Source: an uncultured Bacilli bacterium
Lineage (GTDB): Bacteria > Bacillota_I > Bacilli_A > RF39 > UBA660
Assembly (NCBI GenBank): GCA_934167875.1
Contig: CAKPMC010000007.1
Span: 11,686 to 75,685, forward strand
Direction of reading: 5' to 3'
Length of the DNA: 64,000 nucleotides
Shown here: in pieces, positions 52,165 through 59,840 of the stretch
How positions within the stretch are numbered: position 1 is the first letter of the stretch
Layout: each line of letters starts with the position of its first letter
Position numbers and translations under genes: made by a program
The notes under the pieces: model-generated
What the model was told of the DNA's origin: nothing
The model's database searches: none
What the model saw: the letters and a program-made list of their open reading frames with translations, nothing else

Positions 52165-53775
52165 TTAATTACTCTTCATATGAACTTTAAACATATATAA
52201 ACTAAATATAATTAATGAAGTAATGGAAATAGAATATGATATTTTCTGAACTAAAGTACCATCATATGAAATTTCAAAAGTACCTTCAATATTATCCAAA
52301 TAAACTCTTATCAAATCATTTTCACCATTAACTACTTTCAATTTAGGATTAATTTTATAACCTAAATAATTAAATAATGGTACTTCTATATACGTTCCCT
52401 CAACCAAATTATTAGAATAACTAACTTTCACTCTAGTACCTACTTTATCATAATCAAAAATCAAATCCTTATTATTTGTAACAAATTCAACTTTATTTTC
52501 TTTTAATTCCAATAAATCAGTATTAGATAAAAGATACTCACCATTGCCAATTTCATCAACCATAAATTCGGTATAATGATTTTTTCTAAGACCATATTGC
52601 AAAGAGTAAAGTACAGTACTAGCTACAGAAGTAACAGTAATAAATACAAAAATAGTATTAATTATTTTTTTATAATGATTTTTTGAGAATAAATAAAGTG
52701 TAATTCCAATCGAAATAGAAGCAAACAAAGTAGAAAAAAATAAAAGTCGCCATGGAAATTGAATAAATGATAATGTTTTACCTAATATATTCCACGGAAA
52801 AATATTAGTGGTACATATCCATGTAATAATACTAAGTATTAGTAATAAATCACTAAAAGATAGAATATTATAATATTTTTTATCAATATCCTTTTTACTA
52901 AGAAATAACCTAAGTGGCATTAAAATAATAATTGATATTCCTAGATAACATGAAAAAAACCATTTAGGTATTATTAAACTAAAAATAGATGAACCAAAAG
53001 GATAATATACACTACCATTAACTAAAATATTAATATCTGAAAAAAGAAATTGTTCAAATATTGGGAACATGAAAAATGATCCTAACAAAATACCAACTAA
53101 TCCTGAGATAATTAAGTTTTTAAATCTTAATTTTTCTTTTATAAAGTGTCTATAATTGAAAATGATAATAATTAAGCAAAAAAATGCCATTAAAACAGTT
53201 GTTATCAAATGAGATAGTAAAAGTAAAACAAAACCAATCGTAAACAAGTACCACTTTCTGCTATCATCATAAACAATTTCATATAGTCCCAAAATAACTA
53301 ATGGAGCAATCATGAATGATAGCATTTCCCCCATAGCTCCACGAACAAATATATCAAATAATCGATACTCAGATAAACAATATAGAATAGTAGCAAATAA
53401 GCTAACTTTTTCATCTTTAATAATACCCTTCATCGAAATATAAGTAATAATAACAGTTCCAATATTTATTAAGAAATAAAGTAATTTAAAAGATACTATT
53501 TCAGGTACACCAATTAAACACAATAAAGCTGGAATATAGAAAAAGAAATTACTATAAAAAATTCCCAAAGCATATCCATAACCAAAAAAAGCGTCATGAA
53601 TCAAAGCAAAAAAATCACCATTTCTAATAGAATTAGTTAAACTAACCATTCGACTATAATGAAATTCAATATCATGCTGCCAAGGCATTCCTTTAAATAT
53701 AAGCCAAAAACTATTGACTGATATTAATATTGCTAATGAAATAAAAATCCAATTTTTCTTAATAAACTTCTTCAT
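52165..53775 (-). CDS. polytopic membrane protein, PTPS-related/GT-C-like
   Basis: About ten to twelve membrane helices cover residues 8-360, followed by a beta-rich extracytoplasmic domain and a final helix. The first loop motif GMPWQHDIEFHYSRM, with acidic residues, is typical of GT-C-type lipid-linked sugar transferases and of the PTPS-related membrane family. It may transfer sugars on the outer membrane face, but this is inferred from fold only. ATG 53775 is supported by an AGGTG site; a TTG frame extends to 53802. Confidence 0.7.
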   Translation of the reverse strand: MKKFIKKNWIFISLAILISVNSFWLIFKGMPWQHDIEFHYSRMVSLTNSIRNGDFFALIHDAFFGYGYALGIFYSNFFFYIPALLCLIGVPEIVSFKLLYFLINIGTVIITYISMKGIIKDEKVSLFATILYCLSEYRLFDIFVRGAMGEMLSFMIAPLVILGLYEIVYDDSRKWYLFTIGFVLLLLSHLITTVLMAFFCLIIIIFNYRHFIKEKLRFKNLIISGLVGILLGSFFMFPIFEQFLFSDINILVNGSVYYPFGSSIFSLIIPKWFFSCYLGISIIILMPLRLFLSKKDIDKKYYNILSFSDLLLILSIITWICTTNIFPWNILGKTLSFIQFPWRLLFFSTLFASISIGITLYLFSKNHYKKIINTIFVFITVTSVASTVLYSLQYGLRKNHYTEFMVDEIGNGEYLLSNTDLLELKENKVEFVTNNKDLIFDYDKVGTRVKVSYSNNLVEGTYIEVPLFNYLGYKINPKLKVVNGENDLIRVYLDNIEGTFEISYDGTLVQKISYSISITSLIIFSLYMFKVHMKSN

Positions 53776-53849
53776 AACACACCTATTATTTACCCTACTC
53801 AATAATTACACTTAAATTATCACATTTAGAATAAAGTTTGTCAATAAAT

Positions 53850-54240
53850 GAACAAAAGAATAAAAATCAAAATTTTTATTCGTCTTGGTAGTTGCCTTCC
53901 AAGTTTCCTGCTTCTTAGATAGTTTTTCTCTATTCTCCATAGGCTTAAATTCCGATAGTCGCTACCATACTAATATTTTTATTTATTTATATTTTATTTT
54001 CTTATTCTTTTGATCTATTTCCATATTACTATAGTTGTTACCTTTATAACTACTCTTTATACAAGTAGATCTATAACTTTGTTTACTAAATTTATTTTTA
54101 AATACCGGATATCCGCTTCTTTTACTAAAAAATTTTTTATAACTATCTAGATACTATTTCTTAAACTACAACTATCTACTTCTTTTAGGAATGGATATTC
54201 TACTACTAATTTTTTTAATATAGTCTTAATTCTATTGAGA
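53850..54240 (-). pseudogene. decayed IS200/IS605-family TnpB, with right-end hairpins
   Basis: Read on minus, several frames give TnpB pieces in order: KTILKKLVVEYPFLKEVDS, then after a frameshift RSGYPVFKNKFSKQSYR and KGNNYSNMEIDQKNKKI, then after a large deletion a C-terminal piece EFKPMENREKLSKKQETW. These match the TnpB N-terminal core and its C-terminal tail. The RuvC catalytic region is missing. The 3' part would include the omega-RNA scaffold; two hairpins (CTTGG/CCAAG at 53883-53903 and AATAAAAAT/ATTTTTATT at 53859-53880) fit an IS right end or terminator. It fills the 520-base gap between recA and the membrane protein. Confidence 0.75.
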
Positions 54241-54283
54241 CTTTTTTATTTAAAAATAATCCAAACGCACTTTCTTTATATAC

Positions 54284-54308
54284 AAAAAACTGCAACCAAC
54301 AGTTACAG
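54284..54308 (-). terminator. terminator of recA
   Basis: On minus CTGTAAC and GTTGCAG form a seven-base stem with one mismatch around a 5-base loop, followed by six T. Confidence 0.7.
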
Positions 54309-54319
54309 CCTTTTAAATA

Positions 54320-55330
54320 TTATTGTTTTTTCTTATTACCTATTCCATAAAACTCTCTTATTTGATTTTCCATTTCATCACGTAACTCAGGATGATCTTT
54401 TAAAAATAGTTTTACATTTTCTTTACCTTGCCCTATTTTTTCTCCCTTGTATGAATACCAAGCACCAGATTTTTCTAAAACACCACACTCAGTTCCTAAA
54501 TCAATAATTTCACCTTCGTGACTAACACCTTCACCATACATAATATCAACAGTAGCTGTTTTAAATGGTGGAGCAACTTTATTTTTAACAACTTTTACAT
54601 TAGTACGATTTCCAACAATATTATCACCGATTTTAAGTGATTCACTACGTCTAACATCTAAACGAATAGATGAATAAAATTTTAATGCACGTCCGCCTGG
54701 AGTAGTTTCTGGATTACCAAACATTACGCCAACTTTTTCTCGTAATTGGTTAATAAAGATAGCAGTAGTCTTAGTTTTACTAATAGTACCAGATAACTTA
54801 CGAAGTGCTTGACTCATTAATCTAGCTTGAAGGCCAACATGACTATCACCCATTTCACCATCAATTTCAGCCTGTGGAACAAGTGCAGCTACCGAATCAA
54901 TAACTACAATATTAACAGCTTCACTTCTAACAAGAGCTTCACAAATTTCTAATGCTTGTTCACCAGTATCAGGTTGAGCAAGTAATAATTCATTAATATC
55001 AACACCTAAATTCTTAGCATAAACAGGATCAAGTGCATGTTCTGCATCTATAAAAGCAGCTCGTCCACCATTTTTCTGTACTTCTGCAATAGCATGCAAA
55101 GCGAAAGTAGTTTTACCACTTGATTCAGGACCATAAATTTCAATAATTCTACCCTTAGGGTATCCACCAACACCCATAGCTATATCTAGTGTTAAACTTC
55201 CACTAGAAGTTACATCAAGCTCCATATGTTTATTGTCACCCAATCTCATTATAGAACCTTTACCAAATTGTTTTTCAATGTCACTTAATACCTTTTCTAA
55301 AGCTTCATTTTTTTCTACACCTTTTGCCAT
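54320..55330 (-). CDS. recA: recombinase RecA
   Basis: RecA is nearly full length (336). Walker A is [14 protein letters not shown], Walker [12 protein letters not shown], loop L2 region [27 protein letters not shown] is intact. It drives homologous recombination and SOS induction. A good SigA promoter precedes it. No SOS box was recognised in the short upstream region. It ends in a terminator next to the TnpB relic. Confidence 0.98.
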   Translation of the reverse strand: MAKGVEKNEALEKVLSDIEKQFGKGSIMRLGDNKHMELDVTSSGSLTLDIAMGVGGYPKGRIIEIYGPESSGKTTFALHAIAEVQKNGGRAAFIDAEHALDPVYAKNLGVDINELLLAQPDTGEQALEICEALVRSEAVNIVVIDSVAALVPQAEIDGEMGDSHVGLQARLMSQALRKLSGTISKTKTTAIFINQLREKVGVMFGNPETTPGGRALKFYSSIRLDVRRSESLKIGDNIVGNRTNVKVVKNKVAPPFKTATVDIMYGEGVSHEGEIIDLGTECGVLEKSGAWYSYKGEKIGQGKENVKLFLKDHPELRDEMENQIREFYGIGNKKKQ

Positions 55331-55360
55331 AAAATCCTCCTAATTTTGACTTACACATAT

Positions 55361-55389
55361 ATCATACCGTATTTATTAAAAAAAATCAA
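55361..55389 (-). promoter_or_regulatory. SigA-type promoter of recA
   Basis: On minus TTGATT is followed after 17 bases by TATGAT, 31 bases before the recA ATG. Confidence 0.7.
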
Positions 55390-55436
55390 TACTTTTTCAA
55401 ACAAATGTTTTATCGAAAATATATTCGATAATATAA

Positions 55437-55467
55437 TAAAAAAAGAAAATTGCTTTAAGCAATTTTC
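55437..55467 (-). terminator. terminator of pgsA
   Basis: GAAAATTGC TTTAA GCAATTTTC is a perfect 9-pair hairpin followed by seven T on minus. Confidence 0.85.
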
Positions 55468-55502
55468 AAAATTCAGTAAATATAAATAATGAATTTGTTT
55501 TT

Positions 55503-56093
55503 TTAACTTTCTTTAAAAAGAATTTTTTTATTGAGTAAGTAATACTGTACCATAGAAACAAGAGACATAATAGTAGCAAAATATATAAATAATAAATCAA
55601 TACGAATATTAATATATATAAATGGTACATCATTAAAGAATAATAATACAATACCTATCATCAAACTTGCCGTTTTAATTTTACCAGATTTAATAGCAGC
55701 TACAACTTTACCCTTAGATGCAGCCTCCATTTTAATAGTATTAACAACAATATCACGTACTACCACAACTACTGGAACAATTGGACTAATTAATCCTTCT
55801 GCAGCAAATATAATTAATATAGGATTAACTAATACTTTATCAGCAATCGCATCTAACATCTTACCAGTATCAGTAACTTGATTATTTTTTCTAGCTAAAT
55901 AACCATCAAAAAAATCAGTAATACTAGCTATTATAAAAATAATACCAGCAATAAGATATCTAATATCAATATCTACACCAGCTCTAATAACTGGTAAACT
56001 AATACCTACAGCATTAAATGGAAATATTAATAAGATCATAATAAATACTGCTAATATAATTCTAGTAACAGTTAATTTAGTAGGTAAATTCAT
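55503..56093 (-). CDS. pgsA: CDP-diacylglycerol-glycerol-3-phosphate phosphatidyltransferase
   Basis: PgsA makes phosphatidylglycerol phosphate, the first step to anionic phospholipids. The CDP-alcohol motif SITDFFDGYLARKNNQVTDTGKMLDAIADK contains all conserved Asp in D-x2-DG-x2-AR-x8-G-x3-D-x3-D spacing. Five or six membrane helices are seen. It overlaps rodZ by 17 bases, so it is translationally coupled. Length 196 is normal. Confidence 0.95.
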   Translation of the reverse strand: MNLPTKLTVTRIILAVFIMILLIFPFNAVGISLPVIRAGVDIDIRYLIAGIIFIIASITDFFDGYLARKNNQVTDTGKMLDAIADKVLVNPILIIFAAEGLISPIVPVVVVVRDIVVNTIKMEAASKGKVVAAIKSGKIKTASLMIGIVLLFFNDVPFIYINIRIDLLFIYFATIMSLVSMVQYYLLNKKILFKES

Positions 56094-56604
56094 AAACTAC
56101 ATTCACACTTCTTCCCTTTAATTCTGTAGAAACATTTTCATTTTTATTAACAGTTTTAAACCAAATAAAAACAGATATAAATATAATAAAGATAACTATA
56201 ATAGTAATCAATAATGGTTTAACTTTAATTTTATCAAAAGTAAACTTAGGTTTTCTAATAACAGTATATGGTGAAACAATTTTATTTTTTTCATCTACTT
56301 CTTTTTCTTTAGCTAATTTCCTAGCCTCTAATATATCATCTAAAGAAATCTTTGAAGTATGTTCAAACATAAAATCATTAAATTCATCAAGAATACTATC
56401 AGTTTCTACTCCTAAATACTTTCCATATTCTTTTACTAAATTTTTTAAAGCATATAAATCTTTAAAAGCTCTAGTATTACCTTCTTCAATATTTTCAATT
56501 TGTGTAACAGATAAATTTAAATCATCTGCTGCTTCTTCTATACTAACACCATTACTAATTCGAGAAGATTTTAAAAATTCTCCAATTTCTTTCAAGTTAT
56601 CCAC
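56077..56604 (-). CDS. rodZ: RodZ-like cell-shape protein (short)
   Basis: An N-terminal helix-turn-helix (IGEFLKSSRISNGVSIEEAADDL, QIENIEEGNTRAF) binds MreB in RodZ. A basic linker leads to one membrane helix (about 133-155) and a very short tail of about 20 residues. RodZ usually has a larger periplasmic domain, so this one is truncated outside. It precedes pgsA as in Bacillus. Confidence 0.85.
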   Translation of the reverse strand: MDNLKEIGEFLKSSRISNGVSIEEAADDLNLSVTQIENIEEGNTRAFKDLYALKNLVKEYGKYLGVETDSILDEFNDFMFEHTSKISLDDILEARKLAKEKEVDEKNKIVSPYTVIRKPKFTFDKIKVKPLLITIIVIFIIFISVFIWFKTVNKNENVSTELKGRSVNVVYEFTY

Positions 56605-56618
56605 CTCTAATCAATAAT

Positions 56619-56966
56619 AAATACTTTATAAGCCATGTTCTGTACCTATTACTAGGTGACAAACATTTATCTATCGATTTCTCGATCCCTGACATCGTTC
56701 AATTTCTAGTCAAAGCTCCCCTACCAAAATTTGGGTTTCTCACTTGTGGGGTTTACCGCGTTTCACTCTTTTCTTTCAAAAAGATATCGTCACTGTGGCA
56801 CTTTATAATTACTCATTCCATATCAGTAACTTAGGAACTTTCATCGCCGTTAGCAAAGCTACCTAAGGTTATTTTTTCCCTTAGCACAAACACTACAATC
56901 ATCTCAGATTGTGTGAGCATGGACTTTCCTCTATATTATAAAAATATAGCGTTTGTCAAAGTATTA
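56619..56966 (-). ncRNA. rnpB: RNase P RNA (type B)
   Basis: The minus strand has the universal core: GAGGAAAGTCCATGCTC near the 5' end, AAAGTGCCACAGTGACGA, GAAACGCGGTAAACCCC, GAGAAACCCAAATTTTGG with TAGGGGA, and a 3' ACAGAACATGGCTTA. Helix P1 pairs AATACTTT with AAAGTATT. The P5.1/P15.1-like elements fit a Bacillus-type (B) RNA. It matures tRNA 5' ends. It lies directly downstream of gpsB, a conserved Firmicutes pair. Confidence 0.95.
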
Positions 56967-56976
56967 TTATTTATTA

Positions 56977-57327
56977 TTATTCTGTTTCTTCATTTTCCTC
57001 TTTATCGCCTTTACCATAAACAATTTTTTCTAAATTAGAAACCCTTCTTAGAATATCTAAATTAGTAACTTCTTTATCACCAGTTTTAGCGATATCAATA
57101 CTCATCTTAACATTTCTAAGTTCTTGCTTAAGATTCATGATTTCTTTAAGATGTTCTTCTTTTTCTTTTTCTAAAGTTCTAATAATATCGTAAAAACTTT
57201 CATAGTCTCCAATAATCTGATCTAAAAATTGATCAACCTCTTTTAAACGATAACCACGTGTATCAATTTTAAAATCTTTTTCTAATATATCTTGAGGAGT
57301 TAAAGAAATTTTTCCTTGCATCATTGT
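56977..57327 (-). CDS. gpsB: cell-cycle protein GpsB
   Basis: GpsB is a DivIVA-like adaptor that coordinates wall synthesis. The product starts ISLTPQDILEKDFKIDTRGY and has RLKEVDQFLDQI, then a coiled coil and a C-terminal helix (LDILRRVSNLEKIVYG). ATG 57327 is supported by GGTGG five bases before. Length 116 fits. rnpB follows. Confidence 0.92.
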   Translation of the reverse strand, partial: TMMQGKISLTPQDILEKDFKIDTRGYRLKEVDQFLDQIIGDYESFYDIIRTLEKEKEEHLKEIMNLKQELRNVKMSIDIAKTGDKEVTNLDILRRVSNLEKIVYGKGDKEENEETE

Positions 57328-57379
57328 AACCACCAATCCCTTACGCTAATATTATCACAAAAAACTATTAAATTGTCAA

Positions 57380-58087
57380 TTAAAAGTAGAACTTCTCAAT
57401 TAAATAGCTATCAGCTTTAGGTTTTACTTTATCCAAAAGATTTTGATTATTAATAGTCCAAGTTAAAACCGGTTTATTTAGTCTAAATTTTTTAATTGAT
57501 GAAAAATCCAATAAATGATAATCAACAGATAAAAAATCAGGATTTAATATTAATAAAAGTAATCTGTTACGCATTAAAAGATCATATATAGACTTTTCCC
57601 TTTTAGCAATCAATAAACCAGTTAAATAATCAGTATTGTGTAAAAACCAATTTACTATTCTAATATCAAAAGATTTAATAACGAAGTCATAGGGATATTT
57701 TTTTAAAACCGAAACTATTTCTTTACAGTATTTAGTATACTTTTTATTTGTACTTCTTTTAATTTCAATTATAATTGGAACTTTTCCATTTACAAGTTTT
57801 AAAACATCCATAAATAACGGGATATGAATATCTGTATTTGGAAAAACTATATTTTCAAGTTCTTTATAAGTATAATCTTCAATTTTATTTGGAATATTTA
57901 TTAATCTATCTAAAGAATCATCATGATAAACAACTAAATTATTATCTTTTAATATATGAATATCTAATTCAATTGGTACTTTTTTACTAATTGCTAATGC
58001 AAATGCTGGAATTGTATTCTCAATAGTCTTACTAGTTTGTATACCACGATGAGCAATATATAAACCATATAAATCTTTTAATTTCAT
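57380..58087 (-). CDS. glycerophosphodiester phosphodiesterase
   Basis: The enzyme splits glycerophosphodiesters from phospholipid turnover into glycerol-3-phosphate and an alcohol. Catalytic residues are in AHRGIQTSKTIENTIPAF, with Glu in PIELDIHILKDN and His in VVYHDDSLDRL. There is no signal peptide, so it is cytosolic. Length 235 is normal. The 34-residue ORF upstream is probably on the same transcript. Confidence 0.93.
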   Translation of the reverse strand: MKLKDLYGLYIAHRGIQTSKTIENTIPAFALAISKKVPIELDIHILKDNNLVVYHDDSLDRLINIPNKIEDYTYKELENIVFPNTDIHIPLFMDVLKLVNGKVPIIIEIKRSTNKKYTKYCKEIVSVLKKYPYDFVIKSFDIRIVNWFLHNTDYLTGLLIAKREKSIYDLLMRNRLLLLILNPDFLSVDYHLLDFSSIKKFRLNKPVLTWTINNQNLLDKVKPKADSYLIEKFYF

Positions 58088-58104
58088 AATACCACCAATG
58101 AATA

Positions 58105-58209
58105 TTATAACTCTTTTTCTTGAAAATGTTTTGTATAAGTCATCAATTTAGATTGAACTATCTTGCATTCCATTTTACTTAATACTTCCATAACATGTAA
58201 ATAATCCAT
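58105..58209 (-). CDS. possible 34-residue protein upstream of the GDPD gene
   Basis: A strong GGGAGG site lies five bases before the ATG at 58209. The peptide (MDYLHVMEVLSKMECKIVQS...) is amphipathic and helical, with no membrane span. It ends 17 bases before the GDPD start, so they may form an operon. A perfect Spo0A-box-like site lies 49 bases upstream. No homolog is known to me. Confidence 0.5.
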   Translation of the reverse strand: MDYLHVMEVLSKMECKIVQSKLMTYTKHFQEKEL

Positions 58210-58257
58210 AATAGCCTCCCATGCTAATTATAAAAAATTTTTTCATTAAAATCATAA

Positions 58258-58267
58258 TTTCGACAAA
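58258..58267 (-). promoter_or_regulatory. Spo0A box upstream of the 34-residue ORF
   Basis: The minus strand reads TTTGTCGAAA, an exact match to the 0A-box consensus and identical to the one upstream of spoIIAA. Confidence 0.55.
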
Positions 58268-58316
58268 AGTAGATAAAAAAAGATAAATAATAAAATTACT
58301 TATCTCTTAAAACAAA

Positions 58317-59111
58317 TTAGTCTTGAATATTATATTTATTATTGCTGATATTGGTATTATCTTTTTTCTTAAAAGCATTAACTGCAGAATAGCAAATTAA
58401 CCCAGACAATACTAAAAAGGAACAACAAACAATATAAACATTTGTCATGTTATAAATTTCAAATTTAAAATCAATAGTATTACCATCAGTTAATTTAAGC
58501 ATATCCCAGGTAAGTGTTTTTCCTCTATTGCTAGTTTCAGTAGCATTACTACTTAAAGCTTTATATGGAACATTTACAACAAACTTTAAATCCATACCCG
58601 AAATACCAGCTTCACTTAAATCACCTAACTCTTCAGAAATATCACCATCAAATAAATTATCATTAGTAGAATCTTCACTATTATCAAAACTAGAAGTTTC
58701 AAACTTAGCGGTATAAGTATTTTTTAAAAAACCTTTCTTTACCTGAAAAATAGCATTATTATCTTTATTATTAAATTGTAAATTAGAAATAACTTCACCC
58801 TCATCACTAATATCATCAATATTATCAAAAGATTTAAAAAATTTATAGCCTTTCATATTATCTTCTTCATAATCTTCAATATAAAATCCTTGATCTTCTA
58901 AAGAAGAAAAATCACCATTTTCCATAGATGCCGTACTATCAGTTAAAGACTTATCAAAAGCACTTATAATTACCAAATTCATACTTTTATCTTTATTAAT
59001 ACTCATAGAATAATTTACTTTAACACATCCAGTTAATAAAAGTGAAACCATCACCAACAAAACAAACATTGAATATCTCTTAAAATTTTTACTGCTATGC
59101 TTCACAAACAA
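58317..59111 (-). CDS. LppM-like lipoprotein with C-terminal membrane helix
   Basis: A lipoprotein signal (LVMVSLLLTGCVKVNY, lipobox LLTGC) is followed by an LppM-type domain (VKVNYSMSINKDKSMNLVII) and a C-terminal helix (about 226-246) with a charged tail. The family function is unknown. Start codons TTG 59111 and GTG 59105 both fit the AGGAGA site; I keep the longer frame. It is divergent from recU. Confidence 0.75.
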   Translation of the reverse strand: MFVKHSSKNFKRYSMFVLLVMVSLLLTGCVKVNYSMSINKDKSMNLVIISAFDKSLTDSTASMENGDFSSLEDQGFYIEDYEEDNMKGYKFFKSFDNIDDISDEGEVISNLQFNNKDNNAIFQVKKGFLKNTYTAKFETSSFDNSEDSTNDNLFDGDISEELGDLSEAGISGMDLKFVVNVPYKALSSNATETSNRGKTLTWDMLKLTDGNTIDFKFEIYNMTNVYIVCCSFLVLSGLICYSAVNAFKKKDNTNISNNKYNIQD

Positions 59112-59183
59112 TCACTCTCCTACTATCAATTTAATTAAAACATAAAATCACAATAAAAACAAATAATTATTTTCTAAAAAAGT

Positions 59184-59211
59184 TTGAAAAAAATAGAGAG
59201 TATAGTATAAT
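59184..59211 (+). promoter_or_regulatory. SigA-type promoter of recU-PBP1
   Basis: TTGAAA is followed after 16 bases by TATAAT, 17 bases before the recU ATG. Confidence 0.6.
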
Positions 59212-59228
59212 ATGATATAGGTGATTAG

Positions 59229-59840
59229 ATGGAATATAATAAAGGTAATCCCTTAAAAGAAATATTGAAAAGTAAACAAGTATTTCATAATAATCGTGGT
59301 ATGAATTTAGAAAATGATATCAATATATCTAATCAATATTATATAGATACTAATCAAGCTTTTATATATAAGAAACCAACACCAATTAAAATAGTTAAAG
59401 TAGACTATCCAACCAAAAGTAATAGAGCTGGAAAAATAACTATTAAAGAAGCATATTTTGAAGCTCCATCAACAACAGACTACAATGGTTTATATAAAGG
59501 CAAATATATTGATTTTGAAGCTAAAGAAACAAATAATAAAAGTTACTTTCCATTAGAAAATATTCACCCTCATCAAATAAAGCATTTAAAAAATGTAATA
59601 AATAATGGTGGAATTGGATTTCTAATAGTAAGATTTATTGAATATAATAAAACTTTTATATTATTTGCTGAAGATTTTTTTTCATATATTGATAATAATA
59701 CTAGAAAATCAATACCATACGATTATTTTTTAGATAAAGGTTATGAAATAAAAGAAAAATATACTCCTAGATTAGATTACTTAGAAATAATTAAAAAATA
59801 TATTCATAAAGAAAATATGGAGGTAACCAATAATGGCTAA
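59229..59840 (+). CDS. recU: Holliday junction resolvase RecU
   Basis: RecU resolves Holliday junctions in Firmicutes. The catalytic core is present: RGMNLENDINISNQYY (family RGMxLE), FEAPSTTDYNGLYKGKYIDFEAKE with the catalytic DxxG...D...ExK, and FPLENIHPHQIKHL. Length 203 is normal. It overlaps the PBP gene by eight bases, as in Bacillus recU-ponA. Confidence 0.96.
   Translation: MEYNKGNPLKEILKSKQVFHNNRGMNLENDINISNQYYIDTNQAFIYKKPTPIKIVKVDYPTKSNRAGKITIKEAYFEAPSTTDYNGLYKGKYIDFEAKETNNKSYFPLENIHPHQIKHLKNVINNGGIGFLIVRFIEYNKTFILFAEDFFSYIDNNTRKSIPYDYFLDKGYEIKEKYTPRLDYLEIIKKYIHKENMEVTNNG

Noticed and set aside
54235..54507. Plus-strand 90-residue ORF over the recA 3' end
   Set aside because: It is a shadow of recA and its terminator; no ribosome binding site.
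55466..55651. Minus-strand 61-residue Leu/Tyr-rich ORF
   Set aside because: It is an out-of-frame shadow of the 3' end of pgsA.
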